64,000 nt of DNA from Salinicola endophyticus (GCF_040536835.1 NZ_CP159578.1:1426001-1490000); one strand, 5' to 3'. Positions 18,203-27,604 are shown, numbered from the stretch's first letter. Notes: generated by a model from the letters alone, not told the origin. Translations and numbers: made by a program.

Positions 18203-21200
18203 GCGAGCGCGTCGTCGCCCTCGAACTCGACACCCTGCCGCTGACCGGGCGCCACCTGATCGAGGCCAGCGCCGGCACCGGCAAGACCTTCACCCTGGCC
18301 GCGCTCTATGTACGCCTGGTGCTCGGGCCGCTACCGGGGCGCGAGACGCTGGACTTTCCGCGTCCGCTGACCCCGCCGGAGATTCTGGTGGTGACCTTCA
18401 CCGAAGCGGCCACGGCGGAGCTGCGCGAGCGGATCCGGGCGCGGCTCAAGCAGGCCCGCGAGTGGCTGCTGGCGAGCCCGGATGCGCGCCGTGACCGGGT
18501 GCTGGCGACCCTGTTGTCGCCCCTGGTGGCGGCGGGTGAGACGGCCTGTCGCAGCGGCGCGCGGCGCCTCGATCAGGCCGCGCGGCTGATGGACGAGGCG
18601 GCGATCTTCACCATCCACGGCTTCTGCCAGCGCATGCTCACCCGCCACGCCTTCGATGCCGGCGCACGCTTCTCCGCTGAGCTTTTGCAGGAGGGGCGCA
18701 CGCTGCTGACGCAGGTGGTCGAGGACTACTGGCGGCGCGAATTCTACCCGCTCGATGCACGCTGGCAGCGTCAGATCCGCGCCCACTGGAGCGGCCCGGA
18801 GGCACTGGCCGCGGCGCTGGCGCCACTGCTCAAGGATGGCCAGCCGCAGCCGCTTTGGGTCGGCGGCGAGGCAGTCACCGCGCCGCCCTCGCTCGAGACC
18901 CTGTTCGCCGGCGCCGAACGCACGCTCGGCGCGCGCGAGACGATCGAAGCGGAGGTGGCCGCCAGCTGGGACGAGACGGCAATCCGCGAGACGCTCGCAC
19001 AGGCGTTCGAGACGGGGGCGCTCAACAAGCGCAGCTACAAGGCCGAGGAGCTGGAGACACGCCTGGCGGCCTACGCCGCCTGGCTCACCCGCGGCGAGTT
19101 CGAGGCGGCGGAGGAGATCAGCGACAGCAGCGGGCGCTTCTGGCTGGGCCAGGCCAAGCTCGATGGCGCTACCCGCAAGGGCGCCACGCCGCCGGCGCAC
19201 CCCTTCTTCGCCGCGCTCGACCGCCTGGCCGAGCAGGGCCGGCCGTTCGATGCGATCGCCGCCCGGGTACTGGTGCATGCCCGCGACCGCGTGGCCCAGG
19301 CCTTTGCCCAGGAGAAACGCCGCCAGGGCGTGTGGGAGTTCGCCGATCTGCTCAACGATCTGGATGGGGCACTGACCCCGGCGGCGGGAGCCGGCGACGA
19401 GGCCGCCGCCTGGCGCCTGGCGGCGCGCATCCGGCACGAGCTGCCGGTGGCGCTGATCGACGAGTTCCAGGACACCGACCCGGTACAGTACCGCATCTTT
19501 TCGCGGCTCTACCGCGCGCCGCAGAGCGACCCGGCGACCACGGCGCTGCTGATGATCGGTGACCCCAAGCAGGCGATCTACGCCTTCCGCGGCGCCGATA
19601 TCCATACCTACCTGCGCGCCCGGCGGGCCACCCCGAGCCGCTTCACTCTGCTGCGCAACTTCCGCTCCACCGAGGCCATGGTGGCGGCGACCAATGCGCT
19701 CTTCGCCGGCCATCCCGAGCCCTTCGGCAGCGCCGAGATCCCTTTCGTGGCGGTGGACGCCAGCGCCAAGTCGACGCGTCTGGTGACCCGCGACGGCGCA
19801 CCGGTGGCGGCACTCGGCGCCTGGTGGCCGGATAGCGAACGCTACGCCCAGGGCGACTACCAGGCGCGCATGGCGACGGCGACTCGGGCCGAGGTGCAGC
19901 GGCTGCTGGAGGGGGCCTGGCGCTTTACCGGCGAGCACGGCGAGCGCAGGCTCCAGCCCGCCGATATCGCGATTCTGGTGCGCAATGGCCCCGAGGCGCT
20001 CAAGGTGCGCCGGGCGCTGGCCGAGGGCGGCATTCGCAGCGTCTATCTCAGCGAGCGCTCCAGCGTGTTCGATACCCCGCAGGCGTTCGAGTTGTTGCAG
20101 CTGTTCGAAGCGGTGGCGCAGCCGCGTCAGGACACCCGGCTCAAGGCGGCGCTCGCCTCGCGGCTGCTCAACGACAGCCCCACGGCGCTGGAGGCACTGC
20201 TCGCCGACGAGCTGGCCTGGGAGCGCGAGGTCGAGCGTTTCGGTGACTATCACCGGCTGTGGCAGCGGCGCGGGGTGCTGCCGATGCTGCGCGCGGTGAT
20301 GCGCGATTTTCGCATCGCCGAGCGCCTGGCCGCCCGCGCCGACGGCGAGCGCGCGCTGACCGACCTGTTGCATCTGGGCGAGCTGGCCCAGGCCGCACAG
20401 CAGCTACTCGATGGCGAGCAGGCGCTGCTGCGCTGGTGGCACCGGGCGCTGCAGGCGGGGGAGACGAGTCTCGACAGCCAGGCCCTGAGCCAGCGCCTGG
20501 AGAGCGACGAGGAGCTGGTGCAGGTGATTACCGTGCACAAGTCCAAGGGGTTGGAGTATCCCATCGTGCTGCTGCCGTTCGTCTGCTCCCACCGCCCGGC
20601 GGAGCCCGACCGCCAGACCCAGCTGCTGGCGCTGCGCCCGCCCGAGGGTGAGGGCAGCGTGATGGTCGCCGGCGCAGACGAGACGCAGCGGCGCGATGCC
20701 GATCTGGCGCGGCTCGACGAGGAGGTGCGGCTGCTCTACGTGGCGCTGACCCGGGCGATCTACGCCTGCCGCCTGGGCGTCGCCCATGTGGGGCGCGGGC
20801 GTAGCCGCGGCGGCTGTCTCCACGAGACCGCGCTGGGGCGGCTGCTCGGCAGCCAGGCCGAGGATGACGGCGAGGCACTGCTGGCGCGCCTGCAGGCCGG
20901 CCAGCGCGCCGGCTGGCTCGAGCTTTCGGCGCCTCCCGAACCGCCGGCCTGGCGCCTGCGCCAGGCCCAGGCGGCGGGCGCGACCAAGCCGGCGCGGCGT
21001 TTCCGGGGGACGATCGACGACGACTGGTGGATCGCCTCCTATACGGCGCTGATCGCCGATGCTCGGCTGGGCGCCGGCGAGGATCTGCCGGCGACGCTGG
21101 ATGTCGAGGTGAGCCAGGAGCGCGACCCGGTACCGCGGCCGCGGATTCGCACGCTGATCGATTTCCCGCGCGGGCCACGGCCGGGCACCTTTCTGCACGG

Positions 21201-22110
21201 CCTGCTCGAACGCCTCGACTTCGACCGCCTGGCAACGCCGGGCTACGCCCAGGAGGTGCGCCGCGAGGTAGCGCGCAGCCTGGCCCTGGGCGGCTACGAG
21301 GCGGACTGGGCCGAGCTGCTCGGCGACTGGCTCACCCAGCGCCTGTGCCAGCCGCTGCTGCGCGGTGCCGCCGGCGAGGTGCGCCTGACCGCGCTCTCGG
21401 CGTGGCGCACCGAACTCGAATTCTGGCTGCCGGCGACGGCGGCCTGGAGCGCGCCCCTCGATCGCCTGGTGAGCCGGCTGGAGCCGCTGCCCGGGCAGCG
21501 CCCGCGGCTGGCGCCGCGCAAGCTCAACGGCATGCTCAAGGGCTATATCGATCTGGTGTTCGAGGCCCACGGGCGCTGGTACGTGCTCGACTGGAAATCC
21601 AACCATCTCGGCGATGACCCCGCCGACTATATGGGCGAGCGGCTGGCGGCGGCGATGGTCGCCCACCGTTACGATCTGCAGTACGTGCTCTACGTGCTGG
21701 CGCTGCATCGGCTGCTCGCGGCGCGCCTGGAGGATTATGACTATGCCCGCCACATGGGCGGGGCCTGCTATGTGTTCCTGCGCGGACTAGCGCCGGCGGC
21801 TGTCGATACGGCGCCCGACCCCGCGCCGGGGGCTGTCCGTGAGGTGCCTGCCGATACGGCGCCCGACCCCGCGCCGGGGGCTGTCCATGAGGTGCCTGCC
21901 GATACGCCGCCCGACGCCGCGCCAGAAGCTGTCCGTGAGGTGCTTGCCGACCCCGCGCCGGGGGCTTTCAATACGGCGCCCGACGCCGCGCCGGGTGTGT
22001 TCTTCCGGCGCCCGTCACAGGCACTGATCGAGGCGCTGGATGCCTGGCTCGATGGCGACGAGGGCCCGGCCAATGCGCTGCTGGCAATGGCCGAGGAGAT
22101 CGAGACATGA
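18199..22110 (+). CDS. recB: Exodeoxyribonuclease V subunit beta (RecB)
   Basis: This 1303-aa subunit is the 3'-5' helicase and the only nuclease of RecBCD. Walker A is IEASAGTGKTFTLAALY near residue 22, the DExx box is ALIDEFQDTDPVQY, and the UvrD-type motif is VITVHKSKGLEYPIVLLPF. The C-terminal nuclease domain shows GYIDLVFE and VLDWKSNHLG, the Asp/Asp/Lys metal site, near residues 1116-1133. The ATG at 18199 overlaps the recC stop. An Ala/Pro/Asp-rich repetitive insert lies near residues 1194-1260, after the nuclease core. Confidence 0.96.
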   Translation: MSERVVALELDTLPLTGRHLIEASAGTGKTFTLAALYVRLVLGPLPGRETLDFPRPLTPPEILVVTFTEAATAELRERIRARLKQAREWLLASPDARRDRVLATLLSPLVAAGETACRSGARRLDQAARLMDEAAIFTIHGFCQRMLTRHAFDAGARFSAELLQEGRTLLTQVVEDYWRREFYPLDARWQRQIRAHWSGPEALAAALAPLLKDGQPQPLWVGGEAVTAPPSLETLFAGAERTLGARETIEAEVAASWDETAIRETLAQAFETGALNKRSYKAEELETRLAAYAAWLTRGEFEAAEEISDSSGRFWLGQAKLDGATRKGATPPAHPFFAALDRLAEQGRPFDAIAARVLVHARDRVAQAFAQEKRRQGVWEFADLLNDLDGALTPAAGAGDEAAAWRLAARIRHELPVALIDEFQDTDPVQYRIFSRLYRAPQSDPATTALLMIGDPKQAIYAFRGADIHTYLRARRATPSRFTLLRNFRSTEAMVAATNALFAGHPEPFGSAEIPFVAVDASAKSTRLVTRDGAPVAALGAWWPDSERYAQGDYQARMATATRAEVQRLLEGAWRFTGEHGERRLQPADIAILVRNGPEALKVRRALAEGGIRSVYLSERSSVFDTPQAFELLQLFEAVAQPRQDTRLKAALASRLLNDSPTALEALLADELAWEREVERFGDYHRLWQRRGVLPMLRAVMRDFRIAERLAARADGERALTDLLHLGELAQAAQQLLDGEQALLRWWHRALQAGETSLDSQALSQRLESDEELVQVITVHKSKGLEYPIVLLPFVCSHRPAEPDRQTQLLALRPPEGEGSVMVAGADETQRRDADLARLDEEVRLLYVALTRAIYACRLGVAHVGRGRSRGGCLHETALGRLLGSQAEDDGEALLARLQAGQRAGWLELSAPPEPPAWRLRQAQAAGATKPARRFRGTIDDDWWIASYTALIADARLGAGEDLPATLDVEVSQERDPVPRPRIRTLIDFPRGPRPGTFLHGLLERLDFDRLATPGYAQEVRREVARSLALGGYEADWAELLGDWLTQRLCQPLLRGAAGEVRLTALSAWRTELEFWLPATAAWSAPLDRLVSRLEPLPGQRPRLAPRKLNGMLKGYIDLVFEAHGRWYVLDWKSNHLGDDPADYMGERLAAAMVAHRYDLQYVLYVLALHRLLAARLEDYDYARHMGGACYVFLRGLAPAAVDTAPDPAPGAVREVPADTAPDPAPGAVHEVPADTPPDAAPEAVREVLADPAPGAFNTAPDAAPGVFFRRPSQALIEALDAWLDGDEGPANALLAMAEEIET
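21805..21948 (+). repeat. 48-bp tandem repeat within recB (3 copies plus decayed copies)
   Basis: Units start at 21805, 21853 and 21901. The first two differ at one base and the third is more diverged. They encode DTAPDPAPGAVREVPA-type blocks. Shortened relatives continue to about 22000. The frame is kept, so copy number can change without destroying RecB. Confidence 0.88.
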
Positions 22111-24197
22111 CCCAGGATCGCGGCACGACATCGCAGCCGCGCGAGAGTGGCCAGTTCGCGCTCGACCTGGCGGCGCCGGCGCCGATGGTGCTGCAGCGTG
22201 AGGGGCTGTTCGCGGCCCTGGCACTGTGGGTCGAGCTGGGCTGGCTGCGTCAGCTCGACCGCCACTTCGCGCGCTTTCTCGCCGCCCACGATGGCGATCA
22301 CGATAACGATCACACCACCGGCGGCGGCCCGCTGGTGTGGCTGGCGGGAGCGCTGGTGAGCCATCAGGCGGGGCGCGGCCATGTCTGCCTGTCACTAACG
22401 CGCACACTGGCGGCGCCGCACTCGGCGCTGTCGCTGCCGCCACTGGATGGCGGCGAGCCACCGGCCACGCCGGTGACGCTGCCGGAGCAGCTACTGGCCG
22501 GACTCGATCTCGCCGACTGGTGTGAGCGGCTGGCAGCCTCGCCACTGGTGGCCAGCGCCGAGACCGCCGTCACCAGCGCCACGCCGCTGGTGCTGGAGGG
22601 GGAGCGGCTCTATCTGCGCCGCTACTGGCAGGCGGAGCGCGGGGTCGCGGCGCGGCTGCGCCAGCGGTTGGGCGGTACGCTCCCGGTGAGCGACGCCATG
22701 GCCGCGCCGCTGGCAGAGCTCTTCGCCGGCAACGCGCGCTCGGCGGCTGATCCAGCGACGCACGGCCCCGACTGGCAGCGGGTCGCCTGCGCGCTGGCGC
22801 TGCGCCAGCGGCTGACGATCATCTCCGGCGGCCCGGGCACCGGCAAGACCACCACGGTGACGCGGCTGCTGGCGCTGTTGCAGCAGCAGGCGCTGGACGC
22901 CGGGGCGGCGCTGCGGATCCGCCTGGCTGCACCCACCGGCAAGGCCGCCGCGCGGCTGTCGGAGTCGATCGCCGGCGCGGTGGCCAAGCTACCGGTGGCG
23001 GAACACGTGCGCGCGGCGATTCCGCAGGAGGCACAGACCCTGCACCGGCTGCTCGGGGCGCGGCCGGACACGCGCCATTTCCGCCACGACGCCGAGACGC
23101 CACTGAGTCTCGACCTGCTGGTGGTCGATGAGGCCTCGATGGTCGATCTGGAGATGATGGCCGCGCTGCTGGCGGCGCTGCCGCCCCAGGCGCGGCTGAT
23201 CCTGCTCGGCGACAAGGATCAGCTCGCCTCGGTGGAGGCGGGCTCGGTGCTCGGCGATCTCTGCGTGGGTGCCGGGGTAGAGCGTGAGGTCGGCTACACC
23301 GAGGCGACCCGCGCCTATCTGGCACGGGTCGGTGGCGAGTCGCTGCCGCCGGCGATGGGCGCCAACCCGCTGGCCGATCATGTGGCGATGCTGCGCCGCA
23401 GCTTTCGCTTCCACGCCGACAGCGGTATTGGCGCGCTGGCGCGGGCCGCCAATGCCGGCGAGGGTGACGCCTTCCTCGACTGTCTGGGGGCGGGCTATGC
23501 CGATATCGAACGTATCGCCAGCGAGGGTGCGGCCTTCGAGCGCCGCGTGGTGGACGGCTACCGGGCGCTGTTCGCGGCCCTCGCCCGCGGTGCGCCCGCC
23601 GGCGAGCTGCTGGCGCTGCAGGGCCGTTTCCAGGTGCTGTGCGCCCTGCGCCGGGGGGAGTGGGGCGTCGAGGGGCTCAACGCGCGCATTGCCCAGATTC
23701 TGCTTCGCCAGGGGTTCATCGCGCGCACCGACGGCTGGTATGCCGGGCGCCCGGTGATGGTGACCCACAACGACCCTCAGCTGGGGCTCTACAACGGCGA
23801 CCTGGGGCTGACCCTGGCCGACGCCGAGGGGCGTCTGCGGGTCTGCTTCGTGCAGGGGGATGGCGTGCGCCAGGTGCTGCCCTCGCGCCTGGATGCCGCC
23901 GCCACTGCCTTCGCCATGACCGTGCACAAGTCCCAGGGCTCGGAGTTCGAGCATGTGCTGTTCGTGCTGCCGGCGCGGGCCAACCCGATCGTCACCCGCG
24001 AGCTGATCTACACTGGCGTCACCCGGGCACGTTCACGTCTGAGCCTGGCGCTGGCGGCGGGGGCCGGGCAGAGCCGCACGCTGCGCGAGGCGATCGCCCG
24101 ACGCGTGGTGCGCGAGAGCGCGATCGCCGAGCGCCTGTTGTGCGATGCGCCCGCACACGAGAGAGACGAGCGCGCGCTCGAAACGCCGCGGCCCTGA
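22107..24197 (+). CDS. recD: Exodeoxyribonuclease V subunit alpha (RecD)
   Basis: This 696-aa 5'-3' helicase is the fast motor of RecBCD. Walker A is ISGGPGTGKTTTVTRLL near residue 240, the DExx box is VVDEASMVDLEMM, the Gln motif region is LILLGDKDQLASVEAGSVLG, and the final helicase motif is MTVHKSQGSEFEHVLFVLP. Its start overlaps the recB stop by 4 bp. The creatininase-family gene starts 54 bp downstream and may be co-transcribed. Confidence 0.96.
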   Translation: MTQDRGTTSQPRESGQFALDLAAPAPMVLQREGLFAALALWVELGWLRQLDRHFARFLAAHDGDHDNDHTTGGGPLVWLAGALVSHQAGRGHVCLSLTRTLAAPHSALSLPPLDGGEPPATPVTLPEQLLAGLDLADWCERLAASPLVASAETAVTSATPLVLEGERLYLRRYWQAERGVAARLRQRLGGTLPVSDAMAAPLAELFAGNARSAADPATHGPDWQRVACALALRQRLTIISGGPGTGKTTTVTRLLALLQQQALDAGAALRIRLAAPTGKAAARLSESIAGAVAKLPVAEHVRAAIPQEAQTLHRLLGARPDTRHFRHDAETPLSLDLLVVDEASMVDLEMMAALLAALPPQARLILLGDKDQLASVEAGSVLGDLCVGAGVEREVGYTEATRAYLARVGGESLPPAMGANPLADHVAMLRRSFRFHADSGIGALARAANAGEGDAFLDCLGAGYADIERIASEGAAFERRVVDGYRALFAALARGAPAGELLALQGRFQVLCALRRGEWGVEGLNARIAQILLRQGFIARTDGWYAGRPVMVTHNDPQLGLYNGDLGLTLADAEGRLRVCFVQGDGVRQVLPSRLDAAATAFAMTVHKSQGSEFEHVLFVLPARANPIVTRELIYTGVTRARSRLSLALAAGAGQSRTLREAIARRVVRESAIAERLLCDAPAHERDERALETPRP

Positions 24198-24250
24198 GTC
24201 ACTGGCCGTGAATCAGCAGCGACTCCCAATCACCCCACAAGGAACCGGGT

Positions 24251-25066
24251 ATGACCGACGTGCAACGCGTTCTCCACTGGCAGGATCTGACCGGCCCGGA
24301 GCTGGCCGCGCAGGTCGACGCACGCACGGTGGCGGTACTGCCGCTGGCGGCGATCGAGCAGCATGGCGCGCATCTGCCGCTCTCCACCGATCTGGATATC
24401 GGACTGGGCCTGCTGGCAGCCGCCACGTCCGAGCTGGACAACCACGAGCTGCGCAACTCGGGCACGGTGGTGGTGCTGCCGCCGCTGGCGCTGGGGGCGA
24501 GTCTCGAACACACCGCCTTCTGCGGCACCCTGAGCCTGATGCCGGAGGCGGCGATCGGCGTGATCGAGGCGCTGGGGGAGGCGGTGAGCCGGGCCGGTAT
24601 CCGCCGCCTGGTGCTGTTCAACAGCCACGGCGGCAACAAGGCGGTGATCGATCTGGCCGCGCTCAAGCTGCGCGCGGCCCATGCCATGCTGGTGGTCAAG
24701 GCCAACTACTTCCGCTTCGCCCCGCCGCCCGAGGCGCTCCCCGCCGCCGAGCTGCGCCACGGCCTCCACGGCGGTGCGCTGGAGACCGCCATGATGCTGC
24801 ATCTGGCGCCGGAGAAGGTGCGCCGCGAGGCGCTGACCAACGCGATTTCCGAGGCCCAGCGTCAGGCCGATGCTGGCGCACGGCTGGGTCCCGAGGGCGA
24901 CGCCGGCTACGCCTGGATGGCTCAGGATCTGCACCCGAGCGGGGTTACCGGGGATGCCACGCTGGCCGATGCCGCTACCGGGCGTCGACTGGTGGTGCAC
25001 TTCGCGACGCGACTGGCAGAGGTGATCGAGGCCGCTGCCGAGTTCGATCTCTCGACGTTGCGCTAG
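24251..25066 (+). CDS. Creatininase family amidohydrolase
   Basis: A 271-aa metal-dependent amidohydrolase-like protein. Metal ligands are seen in IEQHGAHLPLSTDLDI (Glu36, His38, Asp47), in NSHGGNKAVIDL and in HGGALETAMML. The family includes creatinine amidohydrolase, the riboflavin-pathway enzyme ArfB (FAPy deformylase) and MftE peptidase. Proximity to a GTP cyclohydrolase II gene makes an ArfB-like role on formylated pyrimidine intermediates worth considering, but this is inference. The start follows AAGGAACCGGGT. A strong bidirectional terminator separates it from ribA. Confidence 0.85.
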   Translation: MTDVQRVLHWQDLTGPELAAQVDARTVAVLPLAAIEQHGAHLPLSTDLDIGLGLLAAATSELDNHELRNSGTVVVLPPLALGASLEHTAFCGTLSLMPEAAIGVIEALGEAVSRAGIRRLVLFNSHGGNKAVIDLAALKLRAAHAMLVVKANYFRFAPPPEALPAAELRHGLHGGALETAMMLHLAPEKVRREALTNAISEAQRQADAGARLGPEGDAGYAWMAQDLHPSGVTGDATLADAATGRRLVVHFATRLAEVIEAAAEFDLSTLR

Positions 25067-25074
25067 GCTGGCGG

Positions 25075-25105
25075 GCGAGCGGCGCCGGTGGTCGGCGCCG
25101 CTCGC
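25075..25105. terminator. Bidirectional terminator between creatininase gene and ribA
   Basis: GCGAGCGGCGCC pairs perfectly with GGCGCCGCTCGC around a seven-base loop, placed between the stops of two convergent genes. No long T run is seen. Confidence 0.75.
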
Positions 25106-25133
25106 TGCGTGGGGGGAGCGTGAGAAGCGGGGG

Positions 25134-26273
25134 TTACTTGGTCACCGGGCGCTTGAACGGCGCCACTCGGCTATCGCTCTCCTGGCCCAGCACCTCTTCC
25201 AGCCAGTGGCCGGCGCGCTTGGCCTTGGCATCCAGATAGCGCCGGTTCTGCCGCGTCAGTTTGCCGTAGACGCCGCGCCGATTGACCACTTCAATGCCGC
25301 CCTGGGCCATGGCGTTGAGCTTCTCCGGGTTGTTGGTGAGCAGCTCGATGCGCTGGATCTTCAGCTGTTCGAGCATCTCCAGGGCGACACCATAGGTGCG
25401 CTCGTCCTCACCGAAGCCGAGTACCTGATCGGCATCCACGGTGTCGAGCCCGCCATCCTGCAGGGTGTAGGCGCGCAGCTTGTTGGCCAGGCCGATACCG
25501 CGCCCCTCCTGGGCCAGATAGAGCAGCACGCCGCCGCCGCGCTCGTCGATCGCGCGCACGCTCTCGCGCAGCTGCTCGCCGCAGTCGCAGCGCAGGCTGC
25601 CGAACAGGTCGCCGGTGAGACAGGCCGAGTGCAGACGCACTGGCACGGCATCGTTCCAGGCCTGCGGGTCACCGATCAGGATGGCGATGTGCTCGCGCAT
25701 GCCGTCGGCCTCGCGGAACATCACGAAGCGGCTCTCCTCGGCGTGGGAGAGCGGGATCTGCGCTTCGCTGGTGCGCTTGAGAAAGTGCGAGCGGTGCTCG
25801 GCGTAGGCCGCGACCTGCTCGGCGGGCAGCGCCAGCACCGAGCCTTCGGCGACCAGCGCTTCGACCTGGGCGCGGCGCTCGGCGGTAACGTCGGCCACCA
25901 CCGCCGCCGGGATCAGCAGGCCGATACGCATCATCTCCAGCGCCGCCTGAGCGCCGGATGAAGCCGCTCTCGGGCGGCTGTCGGCGGGCAGGCGCTGGTC
26001 CTCGGCGCTGGCCCAGGCGATCACCTCCTCGGCGGTGTCGGCGGCGTCGATCGGCAGCAGCGCTGCGGCGTGTTCGGTCTCGACCCCCAGCCGGGCCAGG
26101 CGGTGGCGGGTCAGGGCCAGGGTCGGCTGGCTGCCGCTCAGCGCCTGCAGGGCCGCCAGTGCCTCGTCGTCGCAGCCTTCCAGCGGATGGACCATGACAT
26201 CGCTACCCTCGGCCCGTACCAGTACCGGCAGGCCGCGTCTCAGGTCGAAAATCGCTCGCTCTACCTGTCGCAT
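25134..26273 (-). CDS. ribA: GTP cyclohydrolase II with extended N-terminal domain
   Basis: A 379-aa enzyme opening GTP to 2,5-diamino-6-ribosylamino-4-pyrimidinone phosphate, formate and pyrophosphate. The C-terminal half carries the zinc site LHSACLTGDLFGSLRCDCGEQL, the GTP-binding YLAQEGRGIGLANK and the LLTNNPEKL motif. About 190 residues precede it, beginning MRQVERAIFDLRRGLPVLV, whereas E. coli RibA has none. This domain resembles the RibA N-terminal extension of some other bacteria. The ATG at 26273 follows AAGGAGAT; earlier codons derive from the transposed element. It heads the GTP-derived metabolite cluster. Confidence 0.9.
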   Translation of the reverse strand: MRQVERAIFDLRRGLPVLVRAEGSDVMVHPLEGCDDEALAALQALSGSQPTLALTRHRLARLGVETEHAAALLPIDAADTAEEVIAWASAEDQRLPADSRPRAASSGAQAALEMMRIGLLIPAAVVADVTAERRAQVEALVAEGSVLALPAEQVAAYAEHRSHFLKRTSEAQIPLSHAEESRFVMFREADGMREHIAILIGDPQAWNDAVPVRLHSACLTGDLFGSLRCDCGEQLRESVRAIDERGGGVLLYLAQEGRGIGLANKLRAYTLQDGGLDTVDADQVLGFGEDERTYGVALEMLEQLKIQRIELLTNNPEKLNAMAQGGIEVVNRRGVYGKLTRQNRRYLDAKAKRAGHWLEEVLGQESDSRVAPFKRPVTK

Positions 26274-26317
26274 CTCATATCTCCTTACGCATCTTCCATG
26301 ATTCAAGCCGGTGTTTG

Positions 26318-26528
26318 GGAACCGCTGCCTAAATGCCTGCACGAGCGAATGACTACGTTGCGCGGTACTCGAAGGCTCGCCTAACCCCAAGTTATGTCTC
26401 GCGTGACGCGTTGCCTTTGGCAACTTGCCCTGACGGGCCGCCCTACGGGCGTTCTCTACGCGCTGCTTCGAGTCTGCGCTCCGTGCGCCTTGTCCTTCAT
26501 CTCGTTCGACGATTTATTCAACGCTTCC
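26318..26528 (+). mobile_element. MITE-like element, copy 2 (211 bp, 4-bp target duplication)
   Basis: The ends are GGAACCGCTGCCTAAAT (26318-26334) and, inverted, GGAAGCGTTGAATAAAT (26512-26528), 13 of 17 matching, with perfect flanking TTTG duplications (26314-26317 and 26529-26532). It is homologous to 9045-9187 in inverse orientation but carries about 68 extra bases in its centre, including a GGGCCGCCCTACGGGCG-type hairpin. It lies in the divergent ribA/RibD-like promoter region. Confidence 0.85.
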
Positions 26529-26663
26529 TTTGCTGCTTCACCGCTGGGCGTCGGCTCGCGCGCTTCCGCCAGCGGTAGGGTTTGCTAACCTTGCACGCGT
26601 GATCTCCGTGTCGCGCAACGACGCTCGCTGCGTCCTTTCCCTCAGTCTGGCCGAGGAGTACCC

Positions 26664-27563
26664 ATGACCACCAGTTTCGAGAGCGCCACGATGATCGATA
26701 CGCCGCTCGCCTGGCGTTGGATTCGTGATATCGCCGCGGCGACGCGACGCCAGCGTTTCGACGGCAGGGTCGAGCGAGACGGTCTGCGCCTCGAGGTCGA
26801 TGCCGAAGGTAGCTGGCACAGCGATGCCGAGGCGAGCAGCGACGCGGCGCAGCTGCTGTCGATCTGGCTGCCCTGGTGCGTCGCCGATCTCAGCCGGGGT
26901 CCGCGGCTCATCGCCCAGCTCGGCCAGAGTCTGGATGGGCGCATCGCCACGGTCAGCGGCGCCTCCCACTACGTCACCGGCCCCCTCAGTCTGGTTCATC
27001 TTCACCGCACCCGCGCGCTGGTGGATGCGGTGGTGGTCGGTGCCGGCACGGTGGACGCCGATGACCCCCAACTGACGGTGCGCCACGTGGAGGGCGACAA
27101 TCCGCTGCGGGTGGTCCTCGATCCGCGCGCCCGGGTCTGCGCCACGCGGGGGGTATTCACCCGCGACCCGGCCCCGACCTGGCATCTGGTGGCCGCGGCG
27201 CGCGCCGCGCAGGCCACTGCCGAGATGGCCGCCCAGGGCGCTGATCACGTCACGGTCAAGCCGCTGCGTGTCGATGCCGCCGGGGCCGATCCGGCCGAGG
27301 TGGTGGCGCTGCTGGCCGAGGGCGGCTGCCGGCGCATTCTGGTCGAGGGCGGCGGTCTGACCATCTCGCGCTTCCTCGACGCTGGCCGGCTCGATCGTCT
27401 GCACAGCGTAGTGGCACCGATGATCATCGGCTCCGGCCGCCCGGCGCTGACGCTGCCCGAGATCGAGACGCTGGACCGGGCGCTGCGTCCCGCCTGCCGC
27501 CACTTCAGCCTGGGCGAAGACATGCTGTTCGACTTCGACCTGCGCCGTGGTGTGGCGACCTGA
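26664..27563 (+). CDS. RibD C-terminal reductase family protein (no deaminase domain)
   Basis: A 299-aa protein. From about residue 90 it matches the RibD/dihydrofolate reductase-fold reductase: AQLGQSLDGRIATVSGASHYVTG, VVVGAGTVDADDPQLTVR and ILVEGGG. The family reduces the ribosyl group of pyrimidine intermediates with NADPH. The zinc deaminase domain of ordinary RibD is absent, and the first 85-90 residues are of unknown type. GAGGAG precedes the ATG. It is divergent from ribA and convergent with the flippase-like gene. Together these suggest action on the ribA product in a route other than standard riboflavin synthesis. Confidence 0.88.
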   Translation: MTTSFESATMIDTPLAWRWIRDIAAATRRQRFDGRVERDGLRLEVDAEGSWHSDAEASSDAAQLLSIWLPWCVADLSRGPRLIAQLGQSLDGRIATVSGASHYVTGPLSLVHLHRTRALVDAVVVGAGTVDADDPQLTVRHVEGDNPLRVVLDPRARVCATRGVFTRDPAPTWHLVAAARAAQATAEMAAQGADHVTVKPLRVDAAGADPAEVVALLAEGGCRRILVEGGGLTISRFLDAGRLDRLHSVVAPMIIGSGRPALTLPEIETLDRALRPACRHFSLGEDMLFDFDLRRGVAT

Positions 27564-27604
27564 GGCAAGCGTCACGGACGCCGACAGACGATGTTCTGCG
27601 CCCA

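Noticed and set aside
18331..20373. 680-codon minus-strand frame inside recB
   Set aside because: Antisense to well-supported helicase motifs; no recognisable domain.
26274..26423. Upstream extension of RibA by 50 residues
   Set aside because: These codons lie mainly in the MITE-like insertion, whereas ATG at 26273 has a good ribosome site.
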